From Methylomonas koyamae (GTDB lineage: Bacteria; Pseudomonadota; Gammaproteobacteria; Methylococcales; Methylomonadaceae), in contig NZ_PPPU01000015.1 of assembly GCF_006483455.1 (NCBI RefSeq), positions 1 through 60,962 on the forward strand: DNA of 60,962 nucleotides. Reading direction: 5' to 3'. Shown here one piece after another: positions 15,174 to 23,912 of the stretch (position 1 is its first letter; each line of letters starts with the position of its first letter). Made by a program: the position numbers and the translations under genes. Under the pieces are notes generated by a model, which saw only the letters and a list, made by a program, of their open reading frames with translations, was not told the origin of the DNA and searched no databases.

Positions 15174-15471
15174 CCCGTATGCTGCGCCGAGCACCGGAGC
15201 TTTTGGTGGGAATAGCCCGAAGGGGTGTGGCAGGGATGCCGCACGTTGGCGAAGGGGCAGGAAGCCCCTTTCGCCAACCCCCGCCAAAAGCTTCGGAGCG
15301 CAGGGAATAAGCGGCATCCGGGTGTCTTTTCTTTTGGATACTTTTCTTTCGACTGCAGGGATGCAGGAGGTAGAGCAACGCATGGAGCAGTTGCCGAGGA
15401 CAAGCAAAGAAAAGTATCGCGGCTGTCGGTCCGCGAACCGACTTCAAAAACACCCGTCGCGATAGCGACAC
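15174..15471 (-). repeat. Hairpin-array repeat, copy F
   Basis: Inverted copy with its GTGTCGC end facing right. Without a 49-bp insert (15350-15398) it would be about 249 bp, like A-C. Its arms are GAGCTTTTGG/CCAAAAGCT and its inner stem is GTTGGCGAA/TTCGCCAAC, both unlike the other copies but still self-complementary. The outer end stops 4 bp before the kinase start codon. Confidence 0.9.
15350..15398. repeat. 50-bp repeat, copy 2, nested in repeat F
   Basis: The sequence CGACTGCAGGGATGCAGGAG...AGCAGTTGCCGAG interrupts the ACTTTTCTTT hairpin of repeat F near its tip. It matches 13350-13399, so it arrived after repeat F, or repeat F tolerates insertion at that tip. Confidence 0.8.
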
Positions 15472-15475
15472 AACT

Positions 15476-18400
15476 ATGAAGCCAATTCACCAAAACATCA
15501 CCAAAATCCGCCGCGACTACAACGCCCTGGTCGCCAACGAAACCCTGGAAGACTACGCGCTACGCTATGCGCCGCGCAGCTTTCGCAAATGGTCGGAATT
15601 TCAGGTCGCCAATACTGCGTTTGGCTCGACCTCGTTTTTAGTTCTTGAAGCCATCGGCGGGTTTTTGTCGATCAACTACGGCTTTACCAACGCTTTCTGG
15701 GCCATCATCGCCGTCGGCATCGTCATCTTCATCACCTCGTTGCCGATCAGCTATTACGCCGCCCGGTTTCATATCGACATCGATCTGTTGACCCGCGCCG
15801 CCGGCTTCGGCTACATCGGCTCCACCGTTACCTCGCTGATTTACGCTTCGTTCACCTTCACGCTGTTTGCGCTGGAAGCGTCGATCATGTCGCTGGCGCT
15901 GGAATTGTATTTCCAGATTCCGTTGGCTTACGCCCATGTGGTCAGCGCGGTCATCGTGGTGCCGCTGGTGACCTTCGGCATTACCACCATCAGCCGGATG
16001 CAACTGTGGACCCAGCCGGTCTGGCTGTTGTTGTTGATCGCGCCGTATATCGCGGTGGCGCGGGCCGAGCCGGAGGCGTTGATGACGCTGGAAACCTATT
16101 TCTGGATCGCCGGCAGCGGCCAGGGTTTCGATTGGCTGCTGTTCGGCAGCGCGGCGACGGTGGCCTGTTCGATGGTGGCGCAGATCGGCGAGCAGGTCGA
16201 TTTTCTGCGCTTCTTGCCGGATAAAACCGAGCAAAACAAATGGCGCTGGTGGGCGGCGATGTTGGCGGCCGGACCGGGTTGGGTGGTGTTCGGCGTGGTG
16301 CGGCAGTTGTTGGGGGCGTTGTTGGCGCACTTGGCGATCCGCCACGGCATTCCCGCCGAGCATGCCCACGAGCCGACCCAGATGTATCTGGTGGCGTACA
16401 ACGAGCTATTCGACAATCCGGAATGGGCGTTGGCTGCCACCACCTTGTTCGTGGTGCTGAGCCAGCTCAAGATCAACGTCACCAACGCCTATGCCGGCTC
16501 GCTGGCCTGGTCCAATTTTTTCTCGCGTCTGACTCACAGCCATCCGGGACGGGTAGTATGGTTGTTGTTCAACGTGCTGATCGCGCTGCTGTTGATGGAA
16601 TTCGGCGTGTTCGGCGCGCTGGAGAAAGTGCTGGGTTTGTTTTCGAATATGTCGATCGCCTGGATCAGCACCGTCGCCGCCGAATTGATGATCAACAAGC
16701 CCTTGGGCTTGAGTCCGAAGGAAATCGAGTTCAAACGGGCTTATCTGTCCGATTTGAATCCGGTCGGTATGGTCTCGACTTTCGTCGCGTCGCTGGTATC
16801 GATTCTGGCTTATGTCGGTTTGTTCGGCGAGTGGCCCAAAGCCTTCTCGGCTTTGATCGCGCTGGGCTTGGCCTTTGCGCTGGCGCCGGCGCTGGCCTGG
16901 TTCAGCCAGGGCAAGCATTATCTGGCGCGCGACCGCGACGAGCGCAACCGCTACGCCCGTAACACCTGTTCGATTTGCGAGAACGAGTTCGAGCACGACG
17001 ACGTGGCTTATTGCCCGGCTTACGGCGGCAGTATCTGTTCGCTGTGCTGCACGCTGGACGCCCGCTGCCTGGATAGCTGCAAAGTGGGTTTTCGCTTCGA
17101 CGACTACCTGGAAAGGATGGCCAAATACGGCCTCCCTGAATTTCTGAGTCTGCATGCGCGGATGCGTTTATTGCGCTTCGGTTTGTTATTCGGCTTTCTG
17201 GCGGTGCTGACCGGCATTTTCATCAGCATCATTTATTACCAGGATTTGCTCAGCATCCGCCGCGACGCCGGTGCGTTTCAATTGCTGCTGCATAATTTTC
17301 TGAAGATCTACGCCTCACTGTTGGTCTTCATCGGCCTGTGCACCTGGTGGCTGATTTTGAACGGTGAAAGCCGCCGCGTCGCCCACGAGGAGACTGCGAA
17401 ACAAACCCAGTTATTGCTGCAGGAAATCGACGAGCACAAGAAGACCGACAGCAAACTGCAACAAGCGATGAAGCTGGCCGACAGCGCGAATCAGGCCAAA
17501 AGCCGCTTCCTGAGCAGCATGAGCCACGAGATCCGTTCGCCGCTGAACAGCATCATCGGCTACGCCCATATCCTGCATCAAGATCCGGAGATTCCGCCGC
17601 ACCGCAAACAGGCCGTGGAAACCTTGAAGCGCAGCGGCGAGCATTTGTGCGCGCTGGTCGAGGACATCCTGGACATCGCCCGGATCGAGGCGCGCAAGTT
17701 CGAATTGAAATATCAAACCTTCAATTTCCCGGAGTTTATCGAGCATTTGGTGCATACCTACCGGGTCCAGGCCGAGGATAAAGGTTTGAGTTTCAATTGC
17801 CAGATCGGCAACCAGTTGCCGCAGCGGGTGCGCGGCGACGAGAAGCGGGTGGGGCAGATTCTGATCAATCTGTTGGGCAATGCGGTCAAGTTCACCGAGC
17901 AAGGCGAGATCGTGTTTCGCATCGGTTATAGCGGCGGCGTCGCCAGTTTTCAGGTCATCGACAGCGGTGCCGGGATTGATGAGGAACATTTGCAGAATAT
18001 CTTCCAGCCGTTTACCCGCGTCAGCCAGCCGACTGGCAACGCCGTGGCCGGTGCCGGGCTGGGCTTGACCATCAGTAAAATCCTGACCGAAGTGATGGGC
18101 GGGGAATTGACCGTGAAAAGCCAAGTGGGACAGGGCTCGACCTTTACCGTGCGCTTGCTGCTACCCAGTCAGGGTGCCGATACCGAGCCGGATCAAGCCG
18201 CCGCGATCGCTGGCTACCGGGGCGCCAGACGCAGAATCATGGTGGTCGACGACCAGCGCGAGCACCGCGAGTTGTTGCTGGACATGCTGGAGCCGCTGGG
18301 TTTTTATCTGAGCGAAGCCGATTCCGGCGAGCAATGTCTGCAAAAAGTGGCCGAAGAGCGGCCGGATTTGATCTTGCTGGATATTTCGATGCGCGGCATG

Positions 18401-18847
18401 AACGGCATCGAAACCGCGATGCTGTTGCGGGAAGGCGGTTGCAGTATGCCGATCGTGATCCTGAGCGCGAATGCCTACGCCAGCGACCGGATGGCGGCGC
18501 TAAATGCCGGCTGCAACGATTTTCTGGCCAAGCCGATCCAGGTGCGGGAACTGATGCACAAGCTGAAACTCTATCTGGCCTTGACTTGGCTGTATCGCGA
18601 CGAAGCGGTGCCGGCCGGTGATGCCGAGCGGGCGCTAGCGGTGCCGCCGGCGGAATTGCTGGCCGACTGCATCGACTGCGTGCGGATCGGCGATTTGATG
18701 GGCCTGAAAAAGGTCTTGCAACGTCTGTCGGTGCAACAACCACAATATGCGTTGTTTTTTGCCAAGTTGCTCAATCTGGCCAACGAATTCAAGTTGGGCC
18801 AAATTCGGCAATTGTTGAATATGAACAAACAGGAGGCAGGGCGATGA
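15476..18847 (+). CDS. Hybrid sensor kinase with NCS1-transporter-like sensor
   Basis: A 1123-residue membrane sensor. Residues about 1-485 look like a nucleobase:cation symporter-1 (purine/cytosine permease) domain with about 12 helices (LEDYALRYAP, RAAGFGYIGSTVTSLIYASF). Next come a Cys-rich stretch (about 498-536, TCSICENEFEHDDVAYCP then CSLCCTLDARCLDSC), two more helices, a coiled coil, HisKA with His684 in MSHEIRSP, HATPase (NLLGNAVKFTE, GAGLGLTISK) and a receiver whose acceptor is Asp969 (ILLDISMRG). The transporter domain probably senses a small nitrogen compound; urea, allantoin and purines are candidates, inferred from family and neighbourhood. The ATG overlaps no visible ribosome site and lies 4 bp from repeat F. 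The stop overlaps the regulator start by 4 bp. Confidence 0.88.
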   Translation: MKPIHQNITKIRRDYNALVANETLEDYALRYAPRSFRKWSEFQVANTAFGSTSFLVLEAIGGFLSINYGFTNAFWAIIAVGIVIFITSLPISYYAARFHIDIDLLTRAAGFGYIGSTVTSLIYASFTFTLFALEASIMSLALELYFQIPLAYAHVVSAVIVVPLVTFGITTISRMQLWTQPVWLLLLIAPYIAVARAEPEALMTLETYFWIAGSGQGFDWLLFGSAATVACSMVAQIGEQVDFLRFLPDKTEQNKWRWWAAMLAAGPGWVVFGVVRQLLGALLAHLAIRHGIPAEHAHEPTQMYLVAYNELFDNPEWALAATTLFVVLSQLKINVTNAYAGSLAWSNFFSRLTHSHPGRVVWLLFNVLIALLLMEFGVFGALEKVLGLFSNMSIAWISTVAAELMINKPLGLSPKEIEFKRAYLSDLNPVGMVSTFVASLVSILAYVGLFGEWPKAFSALIALGLAFALAPALAWFSQGKHYLARDRDERNRYARNTCSICENEFEHDDVAYCPAYGGSICSLCCTLDARCLDSCKVGFRFDDYLERMAKYGLPEFLSLHARMRLLRFGLLFGFLAVLTGIFISIIYYQDLLSIRRDAGAFQLLLHNFLKIYASLLVFIGLCTWWLILNGESRRVAHEETAKQTQLLLQEIDEHKKTDSKLQQAMKLADSANQAKSRFLSSMSHEIRSPLNSIIGYAHILHQDPEIPPHRKQAVETLKRSGEHLCALVEDILDIARIEARKFELKYQTFNFPEFIEHLVHTYRVQAEDKGLSFNCQIGNQLPQRVRGDEKRVGQILINLLGNAVKFTEQGEIVFRIGYSGGVASFQVIDSGAGIDEEHLQNIFQPFTRVSQPTGNAVAGAGLGLTISKILTEVMGGELTVKSQVGQGSTFTVRLLLPSQGADTEPDQAAAIAGYRGARRRIMVVDDQREHRELLLDMLEPLGFYLSEADSGEQCLQKVAEERPDLILLDISMRGMNGIETAMLLREGGCSMPIVILSANAYASDRMAALNAGCNDFLAKPIQVRELMHKLKLYLALTWLYRDEAVPAGDAERALAVPPAELLADCIDCVRIGDLMGLKKVLQRLSVQQPQYALFFAKLLNLANEFKLGQIRQLLNMNKQEAGR

Positions 18848-19773
18848 TGGAAGCGGCTCTCAGCAACGGCACGGTATTGATCGTCGACGATACGCCGGGT
18901 AATTTGGCTTTGCTGTCCGATACGCTGTCGGAAGCCAATTACCGGGTGCTGGTCGCTACCGACGGCAGTTCGGCGCTGGAACAAATCCAATACGTCAAAC
19001 CCGACATCATTTTGCTGGACGTGATGATGCCGGGCATCGACGGTTTCGAAACCTGTAGCCGGTTGAAAGCCGATCCGGCCACGGCGGCGATTCCGGTACT
19101 GTTCATGACCGGCCTCAGCGAATTGGAAAACTTGCTGCGCGGCTTCGGCGAAGGCGCGCTGGATTACATCGTCAAGCCGATCCGGCCGGCCGAAGTCTTG
19201 GCGCGGATCGAAGTACATCTGAGCCAGACCCGCAACCTGCTCCGAGCCGAACAATTGCTGAACCACGGCGAGTTTGCCGCGTTGGCGGTCGACGCCGGCG
19301 GTCAAATCCACTGGCGGACGCCGGCCGGGGCGCAATGGCTGGCGGATTTCAAGGCATTCCAGGGGCTGGACCTAGCGCTTGCCGGCGACAGTGTGTTGCC
19401 GGAGGGCATGCTGGGCTGGTTTCAACGCTGGTTGCGCCAGTCCGGCCGGACTGAGGCCGACTCGGAACCGCATCGGCTGGTGCCGGGATTTGCGGTCACA
19501 GTCAATGCCTGCGAACAGCCGGGCGAGTACCTGCTGCTGTTGCAGCGCGACGATGCGCAGTGGAGTCCGCAGACGCTACGTGAAAAACTGAAACTGACTT
19601 TTCGCGAAGCCGAAATTCTGATGTGGATTGCCCGCGGCAAGACCAATAAGGAGATCGGCATTATCCTCGGTACCAGTCCCCGCACCGTGAACAAACACCT
19701 GGAACATATCTTCGAAAAACTGGGCGTGTCGACCAGGGCGGCGGCGGTGGCGATGGCGATGCAGCAAGGTTGA
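18844..19773 (+). CDS. LuxR-type response regulator
   Basis: DNA-binding partner of the preceding kinase. The 309-residue protein has an N-terminal receiver (about 10-125) with acidic pair Asp15-Asp16, acceptor Asp59 (ILLDVMMPG) and a conserved Lys in DYIVKPIRP. A middle region follows (about 140-235) without a clear family, and then a LuxR/FixJ helix-turn-helix (about 250-305: FREAEILMWIARGKTNKEIG, SPRTVNKHLEHIFEKLGV). Its start (ATGATG) overlaps the kinase stop, so the two are translationally coupled. It most likely controls genes nearby, such as urtA, the porin or urease, but that is inference. A bidirectional terminator follows. Confidence 0.93.
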   Translation: MMEAALSNGTVLIVDDTPGNLALLSDTLSEANYRVLVATDGSSALEQIQYVKPDIILLDVMMPGIDGFETCSRLKADPATAAIPVLFMTGLSELENLLRGFGEGALDYIVKPIRPAEVLARIEVHLSQTRNLLRAEQLLNHGEFAALAVDAGGQIHWRTPAGAQWLADFKAFQGLDLALAGDSVLPEGMLGWFQRWLRQSGRTEADSEPHRLVPGFAVTVNACEQPGEYLLLLQRDDAQWSPQTLREKLKLTFREAEILMWIARGKTNKEIGIILGTSPRTVNKHLEHIFEKLGVSTRAAAVAMAMQQG

Positions 19774-19794
19774 GATGTTCGGCCGGCGGGCAAT

Positions 19795-19831
19795 AAAAAG
19801 GCCTGAAGCCTTTTCGGCGACAGGCCTTTTT
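19795..19831. terminator. Bidirectional intrinsic terminator
   Basis: AAAAAGGCCTG (19795-19805) and CAGGCCTTTTT (19821-19831) form a perfect 11-bp stem with A/T runs on both sides. It lies between the convergent response-regulator and fabG genes and serves both strands. Confidence 0.9.
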
Positions 19832-19852
19832 GTCAGGCTTGACCGGCTGCTG

Positions 19853-20581
19853 TTAAGGCATGTACATGCCGCCGTTGACGTGCAAGGTCTCGCCGGTGAT
19901 GTAGGAGGCTTGTTCGGAGGCCAGGAAGGATACCGCGTGGGCGATTTCGTCCGGTTGGCCGAGGCGGCCCAGCGCGATTGAGCCGAGCAGGGCGGTTTTG
20001 ATCTCTTCCGACAATTCTTTGGTCATGTCGGTGTCGATGAAACCCGGCGCAACGGTGTTGACGGTGATGCCGCGCGAACCGACTTCTTTGGCCATCGATT
20101 TGGCGAAGCCGACCATGCCGGCCTTGGCCGCGGCATAGTTGGTCTGGCCGGCGTTACCGGTCGAACCGACGACGGACGAGATATTGATGATGCGGCCGTA
20201 ACGGGCTTTCATCATGCCGCGCAACACGGCTTTGCTCATCCGGAAGATCGAAGTCAGGTTGGTGTTGATGATGTCGTCCCATTCCTCGTCTTTCATCCGC
20301 ATCAACAGGTTGTCGCGGGTGATGCCGGCGTTGTTGACCAGAACGGCCGGGGTGCCGTATGCGTCACCGGTGGTCTTGATAAAGGCTTCGATGTCGGCGG
20401 CGTCGGCCACGTTCAGTTTATAGCCTTTGCCGTTTTCGCCCAGGTAGGCGGAAATAGCCTCGGCACCGCTGTCGGAGGTGGCGGTGCCCAGTACGTAAAA
20501 GCCGTCTGCGACCAGTCTTTCGGCAATGGCCCGGCCGATGCCGCGGCTGGCGCCGGTAACGATGGCGGTTTTCTTATCCAC
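19853..20581 (-). CDS. fabG: 3-oxoacyl-ACP reductase FabG
   Basis: NADPH-dependent reductase of the type II fatty-acid cycle. The 242-residue short-chain dehydrogenase has TGASRGIG for cofactor binding, NNAGITRDNLLMRM, and the Ser-Tyr-Lys catalytic set in NISSVVGS and TNYAAAKAG. It ends ITGETLHVNGGMYMP, a FabG hallmark. I place the start at the GTG at 20581 (VDKKTAIVTGAS), which has GGAG upstream and overlaps the fabD stop by 8 bp; an upstream ATG would add about 20 residues read from fabD. It is the last gene of the yceD-rpmF-plsX-fab run. The usual next genes, acpP and fabF, are absent here. Confidence 0.95.
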   Translation of the reverse strand: MDKKTAIVTGASRGIGRAIAERLVADGFYVLGTATSDSGAEAISAYLGENGKGYKLNVADAADIEAFIKTTGDAYGTPAVLVNNAGITRDNLLMRMKDEEWDDIINTNLTSIFRMSKAVLRGMMKARYGRIINISSVVGSTGNAGQTNYAAAKAGMVGFAKSMAKEVGSRGITVNTVAPGFIDTDMTKELSEEIKTALLGSIALGRLGQPDEIAHAVSFLASEQASYITGETLHVNGGMYMP

Positions 20582-21530
20582 GGAGTTGCTCCACAACGTT
20601 GTTGATGGTTTCGATGTCGTACAAGGTGAAGTGGGCGGCATCGGCGGCGATGCGCTTGTTCAAGCCCATCAGCACTTTGCCGGGGCCGCACTCGACGAAG
20701 GCGGTAACGCCTTGCTCGTGCATGAATTTGATGCTTTCCACCCAGCGCACCGGTTTAAACAATTGCTCTTTCAGCGCGTAGCGAATCACTTCCGGCGAGC
20801 CGTGCGATTTGACGTCGGCATTGTGAATCAGCGTGGTATTGGGCATGTCGACGTTCAGGCCTTGCAGAATCTCGTTGAGCTGGTCGGAGGCCGCTTCCAT
20901 CAAGGCGCAATGCGACGGTACGCTGACCGGCAGTTTCAAGGCGCGCTTGGCGCCCAGGGCTTTCAAGGCCTCAATGGCGCGGTCGACGGCGGCGGTTTGG
21001 CCGGCGATGACGACTTGGCCGGGCGCGTTGAAGTTGGCGGCGGCGACGATCTCGCCGTGGGCGACTTCAGTGCAAGTGTTGACCACTTGGTGGTCTTCCA
21101 GGCCCAGGATGGCGGCCATTGCACCTTCGCCGGCCGGTACCGCTTCCTGCATCAAGCGGCCGCGGGCGGCAACTAATTTGATTGCGTCGTCGAAGCCCAT
21201 TGCGCCGGAACAGACCAGGGCGGTATATTCGCCCAAGCTGTGGCCGGCCATCCAGGCAGGGCGGATCGCCGATAGCTCGCACCAAGCCCGCCAGACGGCC
21301 ACGCCGGCCGCCAGCATGGCCGGTTGGGTATTGTGAGTTTGATTGAGATCGGCTTCTGGGCCGTTGGCGATCAGATTCCACAAATCGAAACCCAGCGCGT
21401 CGGACGCTTGTTCGAAGGTTCGTTTCACCACCGGGGTGGCTTCCGCCAACGCGCCGAGCATGCCGACGGCTTGCGAGCCCTGGCCGGGAAAGACGAAGGC
21501 CAGATTGTAACTTTGTTCGTTGATTGTCAT
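20574..21530 (-). CDS. fabD: Malonyl-CoA:ACP transacylase FabD
   Basis: Loads malonate onto acyl carrier protein to start fatty-acid elongation. The 318-residue protein has the FVFPGQGSQ N-terminal motif, the nucleophile motif GHSLGEYTAL, the conserved Arg in AARGRLMQEAVP and a catalytic His region in VSVPSHCALM. Length matches the family. ATG at 21530, two bases after the fabH stop; its own stop lies inside the fabG start region. Confidence 0.96.
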   Translation of the reverse strand: MTINEQSYNLAFVFPGQGSQAVGMLGALAEATPVVKRTFEQASDALGFDLWNLIANGPEADLNQTHNTQPAMLAAGVAVWRAWCELSAIRPAWMAGHSLGEYTALVCSGAMGFDDAIKLVAARGRLMQEAVPAGEGAMAAILGLEDHQVVNTCTEVAHGEIVAAANFNAPGQVVIAGQTAAVDRAIEALKALGAKRALKLPVSVPSHCALMEAASDQLNEILQGLNVDMPNTTLIHNADVKSHGSPEVIRYALKEQLFKPVRWVESIKFMHEQGVTAFVECGPGKVLMGLNKRIAADAAHFTLYDIETINNVVEQLRG

Positions 21531-21532
21531 CG

Positions 21533-22501
21533 TTAATACCTCAGTAATGCGGAGCCCCAGGTGAAACCGGCGCCGAATGCTTCCATCAGCACGGTTTGGC
21601 CGCGTTGGATGCGGCCGTCGCGCACGCCTTCGTTAAAGGCGAGCAGCACCGATGCCGAGGAGGTATTGCCCTGGTTTTCCAAGGTCAGTATCACTTGATC
21701 CATCGACATGCCGAGTTTTTTCGCGGTGGCGGCAATGATGCGGGTATTGGCCTGATGGGGCACCAGCCAGTCGATATCGCTTTGCTGCAAGCCGTTTGCG
21801 GCCAGGGTTTCATCGACAATCCGGCCCAGCGTGTTGACCGCAACTTTGAACACTTCGTTACCGCGCATACTGATGAAGGCCGGCTCTTGCTGTTTGGCTT
21901 CGGCTGCCACTTGCGGGTTCGGGCAATACAACAGGTCTTCGTAACCGCCGTCGGAGTGAATATGAGTGGACAATATGCCGGGCTCCGCGCTGGCCGTCAG
22001 CAGGATCGCGCCGGCGCCGTCGCCGAATAGAATGCAGGTGCTGCGGTCGCTCCAGTCGACAATCCGCGAGCAGATTTCGCTGCCGACTACCAGGACGTTT
22101 TTGGCGAAACCGGTTTTGATGTATTGGTCGGCGATGCTGAGGCCATAGACTGAACCGGAGCAGGCCGCCTGGATATCGAAGCCGACCGCATGTTTGATGC
22201 CGAGCCGCTCTTGCAGCAGGCAGGCGGTGCTGGGATAGACCCGTTCCGGCGTGCCGGTGGCAACCACGATCATGTCGATATCGGTCGCGGCGATGCCGGC
22301 CATGGCTATGGCCTGGCGGGCGGCGATTTCGGCCATACTGGAGGCGGTTTCCTCCGGGCCGGCGATGCGGCGGCTTTTGATGCCGGTACGTTCGTAAATC
22401 CAGCTGTCGGAGGTGTCGACCATGTTGGAGATATCGTCGTTGGTGCGGACGATCGGCGGCAGATAGCCGCCGGTGCCGATTACCTTGGTCCAGCGGCTCA
22501 T
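21533..22501 (-). CDS. fabH: 3-oxoacyl-ACP synthase III FabH
   Basis: Initiating condensing enzyme of type II fatty-acid synthesis, joining acetyl-CoA to malonyl-ACP. The 322-residue protein shows the Cys-His-Asn triad in [19 protein letters not shown] and [10 protein letters not shown], and the FabH start [12 protein letters not shown]. The ATG overlaps the plsX stop by 4 bp. The ending, [13 protein letters not shown], is typical. Confidence 0.97.
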   Translation of the reverse strand: MSRWTKVIGTGGYLPPIVRTNDDISNMVDTSDSWIYERTGIKSRRIAGPEETASSMAEIAARQAIAMAGIAATDIDMIVVATGTPERVYPSTACLLQERLGIKHAVGFDIQAACSGSVYGLSIADQYIKTGFAKNVLVVGSEICSRIVDWSDRSTCILFGDGAGAILLTASAEPGILSTHIHSDGGYEDLLYCPNPQVAAEAKQQEPAFISMRGNEVFKVAVNTLGRIVDETLAANGLQQSDIDWLVPHQANTRIIAATAKKLGMSMDQVILTLENQGNTSSASVLLAFNEGVRDGRIQRGQTVLMEAFGAGFTWGSALLRY

Positions 22502-23544
22502 GAGGCGACCTTCTGCGCTAGCGCAACTTCCAGTTTTTCGCTGATTTTACGGATAACGCCTTGCGCCACTTCCAGTTCGGCCAGATGAATGGCAGTCTCG
22601 AAGGCCAGGGCGTCGGCGCCGCCGTGGCTTTTGATCACCAGTCCGCGCAAGCCGATGAAGCTGGCGCCGTTGTAGAGGCGCGGATCGATGCTGTCTTTGA
22701 ATTGTTTCAGAACCGGGTAGGCCGCCAGACCGGCCAGTTTGGTCAGCCAGTTTTTCGAGAAACTGTCTTTCAATTTGGAACCGATCATTTTTGCGGCGCC
22801 TTCGATCGATTTTAAGGCGACATTGCCGACGAAGCCGTCGGTGACGATCAAATCGACTTTGACGTTGCCGGCGTTGATCGAGTTACCTTCCACGTAGCCG
22901 ATGTAATTTAGCGAAGAATTTTCCAGTAATTTGGCGGCAGCTTTGACTTGCTCGTTGCCTTTCATGTCTTCCTCGCCAATATTCAGCAAGCCGATACGCG
23001 GCCGCTCGATGTTCTCCACCGCTTTGACGACTTCCTCGCCCATCACGGCGAATTGATAGAGATGTTCGGCGCTGGAATCGACGTTGCCGCCCAAGTCCAG
23101 CATGTGGGTATGGCCGAAGGTCGAAGGCAGGGTGGAAATAATCGCGGGACGATCGATACCGGGGATCATTTTCAGAACGAAACGGGCGGTTGCCATCAGG
23201 GCTCCGGTGTTGCCGGCGCTGACGCAAGCGTCGGCTTTGCCTTCCTGAACCAGGTTGATCGCTACCCGCATCGAAGAATCTTTTTTGTTCTTCAGCGCTT
23301 TTTGCGGCGTTTCGTCCATTTCCACGACCTGTGAGGCGTGTTGAATGCTGATCCGGCCGTCAAATTCGGCAAGCGCCGGTTCCAGCAGTTTGCGCAGAAC
23401 CGCCTCGTCGCCAACCATGATGAGATTCAGATCCGGATTTTTTCTTAAACAGGCCAGAGAGGCGGGAACCGTTACTTGCGGACCGAAATCCCCGCCCATG
23501 GCGTCGATTGAGAGAGTTGAGCTCACGCTTATGACTAACCCCAT
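22498..23544 (-). CDS. plsX: Phosphate acyltransferase PlsX
   Basis: Makes acyl-phosphate from acyl-ACP, feeding PlsY in phospholipid synthesis; peripheral to the inner membrane. The 348-residue product has [12 protein letters not shown] at the N-terminus, [30 protein letters not shown] and [12 protein letters not shown]. The start is uncertain: the ATG at 23544 lies only a few bases past a terminator-like hairpin, while a GTG at 23529 ([12 protein letters not shown]) has GGGG upstream and gives a more usual N-terminus. The gene is coupled to fabH by a 4-bp overlap. Confidence 0.94.
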   Translation of the reverse strand: MGLVISVSSTLSIDAMGGDFGPQVTVPASLACLRKNPDLNLIMVGDEAVLRKLLEPALAEFDGRISIQHASQVVEMDETPQKALKNKKDSSMRVAINLVQEGKADACVSAGNTGALMATARFVLKMIPGIDRPAIISTLPSTFGHTHMLDLGGNVDSSAEHLYQFAVMGEEVVKAVENIERPRIGLLNIGEEDMKGNEQVKAAAKLLENSSLNYIGYVEGNSINAGNVKVDLIVTDGFVGNVALKSIEGAAKMIGSKLKDSFSKNWLTKLAGLAAYPVLKQFKDSIDPRLYNGASFIGLRGLVIKSHGGADALAFETAIHLAELEVAQGVIRKISEKLEVALAQKVAS

Positions 23545-23550
23545 AAGTTA

Positions 23551-23586
23551 AAAGAAGCCAACTGTTGCCGAACAACAAGTTGGCTT
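23551..23586 (-). terminator. Terminator/attenuator between rpmF and plsX
   Basis: On the minus strand, AAGCCAACTTGTTG pairs with CAACAGTTGGCTT (one unpaired base), loop TTCGG, followed by CTTTTAACTT. It has the form of an intrinsic terminator and ends directly before the plsX ATG, so it could lower plsX-fab expression relative to rpmF. Confidence 0.7.
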
Positions 23587-23728
23587 TACCCAGAGACTAT
23601 CGTGCTGCCGAAATGCGCCGTTTGTCTTCCCGGCCGCCGAGACCGAAAGCGCCGGTCCCGGTTCGCGGACCGGAGCGGTTTATTCGGTATAAATCCGGCG
23701 CGGGTAGATACCCGGCGGAACGCTACGA

Positions 23729-23911
23729 TTAATCTTCTTCGTGTGCGCCGACGATTTGACGGCCTTTGAAATAACCGTCGGGTGTCATGTGGTGGCGCAG
23801 ATGGGTTTCGCCGGTCAATGGATCCTGGGCCAGGGTTTTGCCGACCAATGCATCGTGTGAACGACGTTGACCGCGTCTGGAACGCGATACTTTGCTCTTT
23901 TGTACTGCCAT
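23729..23911 (-). CDS. rpmF: 50S ribosomal protein L32
   Basis: A 60-residue ribosomal protein beginning [20 protein letters not shown], the unmistakable L32 N-terminus, and continuing [20 protein letters not shown]. Cysteines of the zinc-binding form are absent, as in many gammaproteobacteria. The start follows the yceD stop by one base. The 184-bp gap to plsX contains a terminator-like hairpin. Confidence 0.97.
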   Translation of the reverse strand: MAVQKSKVSRSRRGQRRSHDALVGKTLAQDPLTGETHLRHHMTPDGYFKGRQIVGAHEED

Positions 23912-23912
23912 T

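Noticed and set aside
16406-17155. Long antisense frames under the hybrid kinase and other GC-rich genes
   Set aside because: Shadows of strong codon bias; no ribosome sites or recognisable domains.
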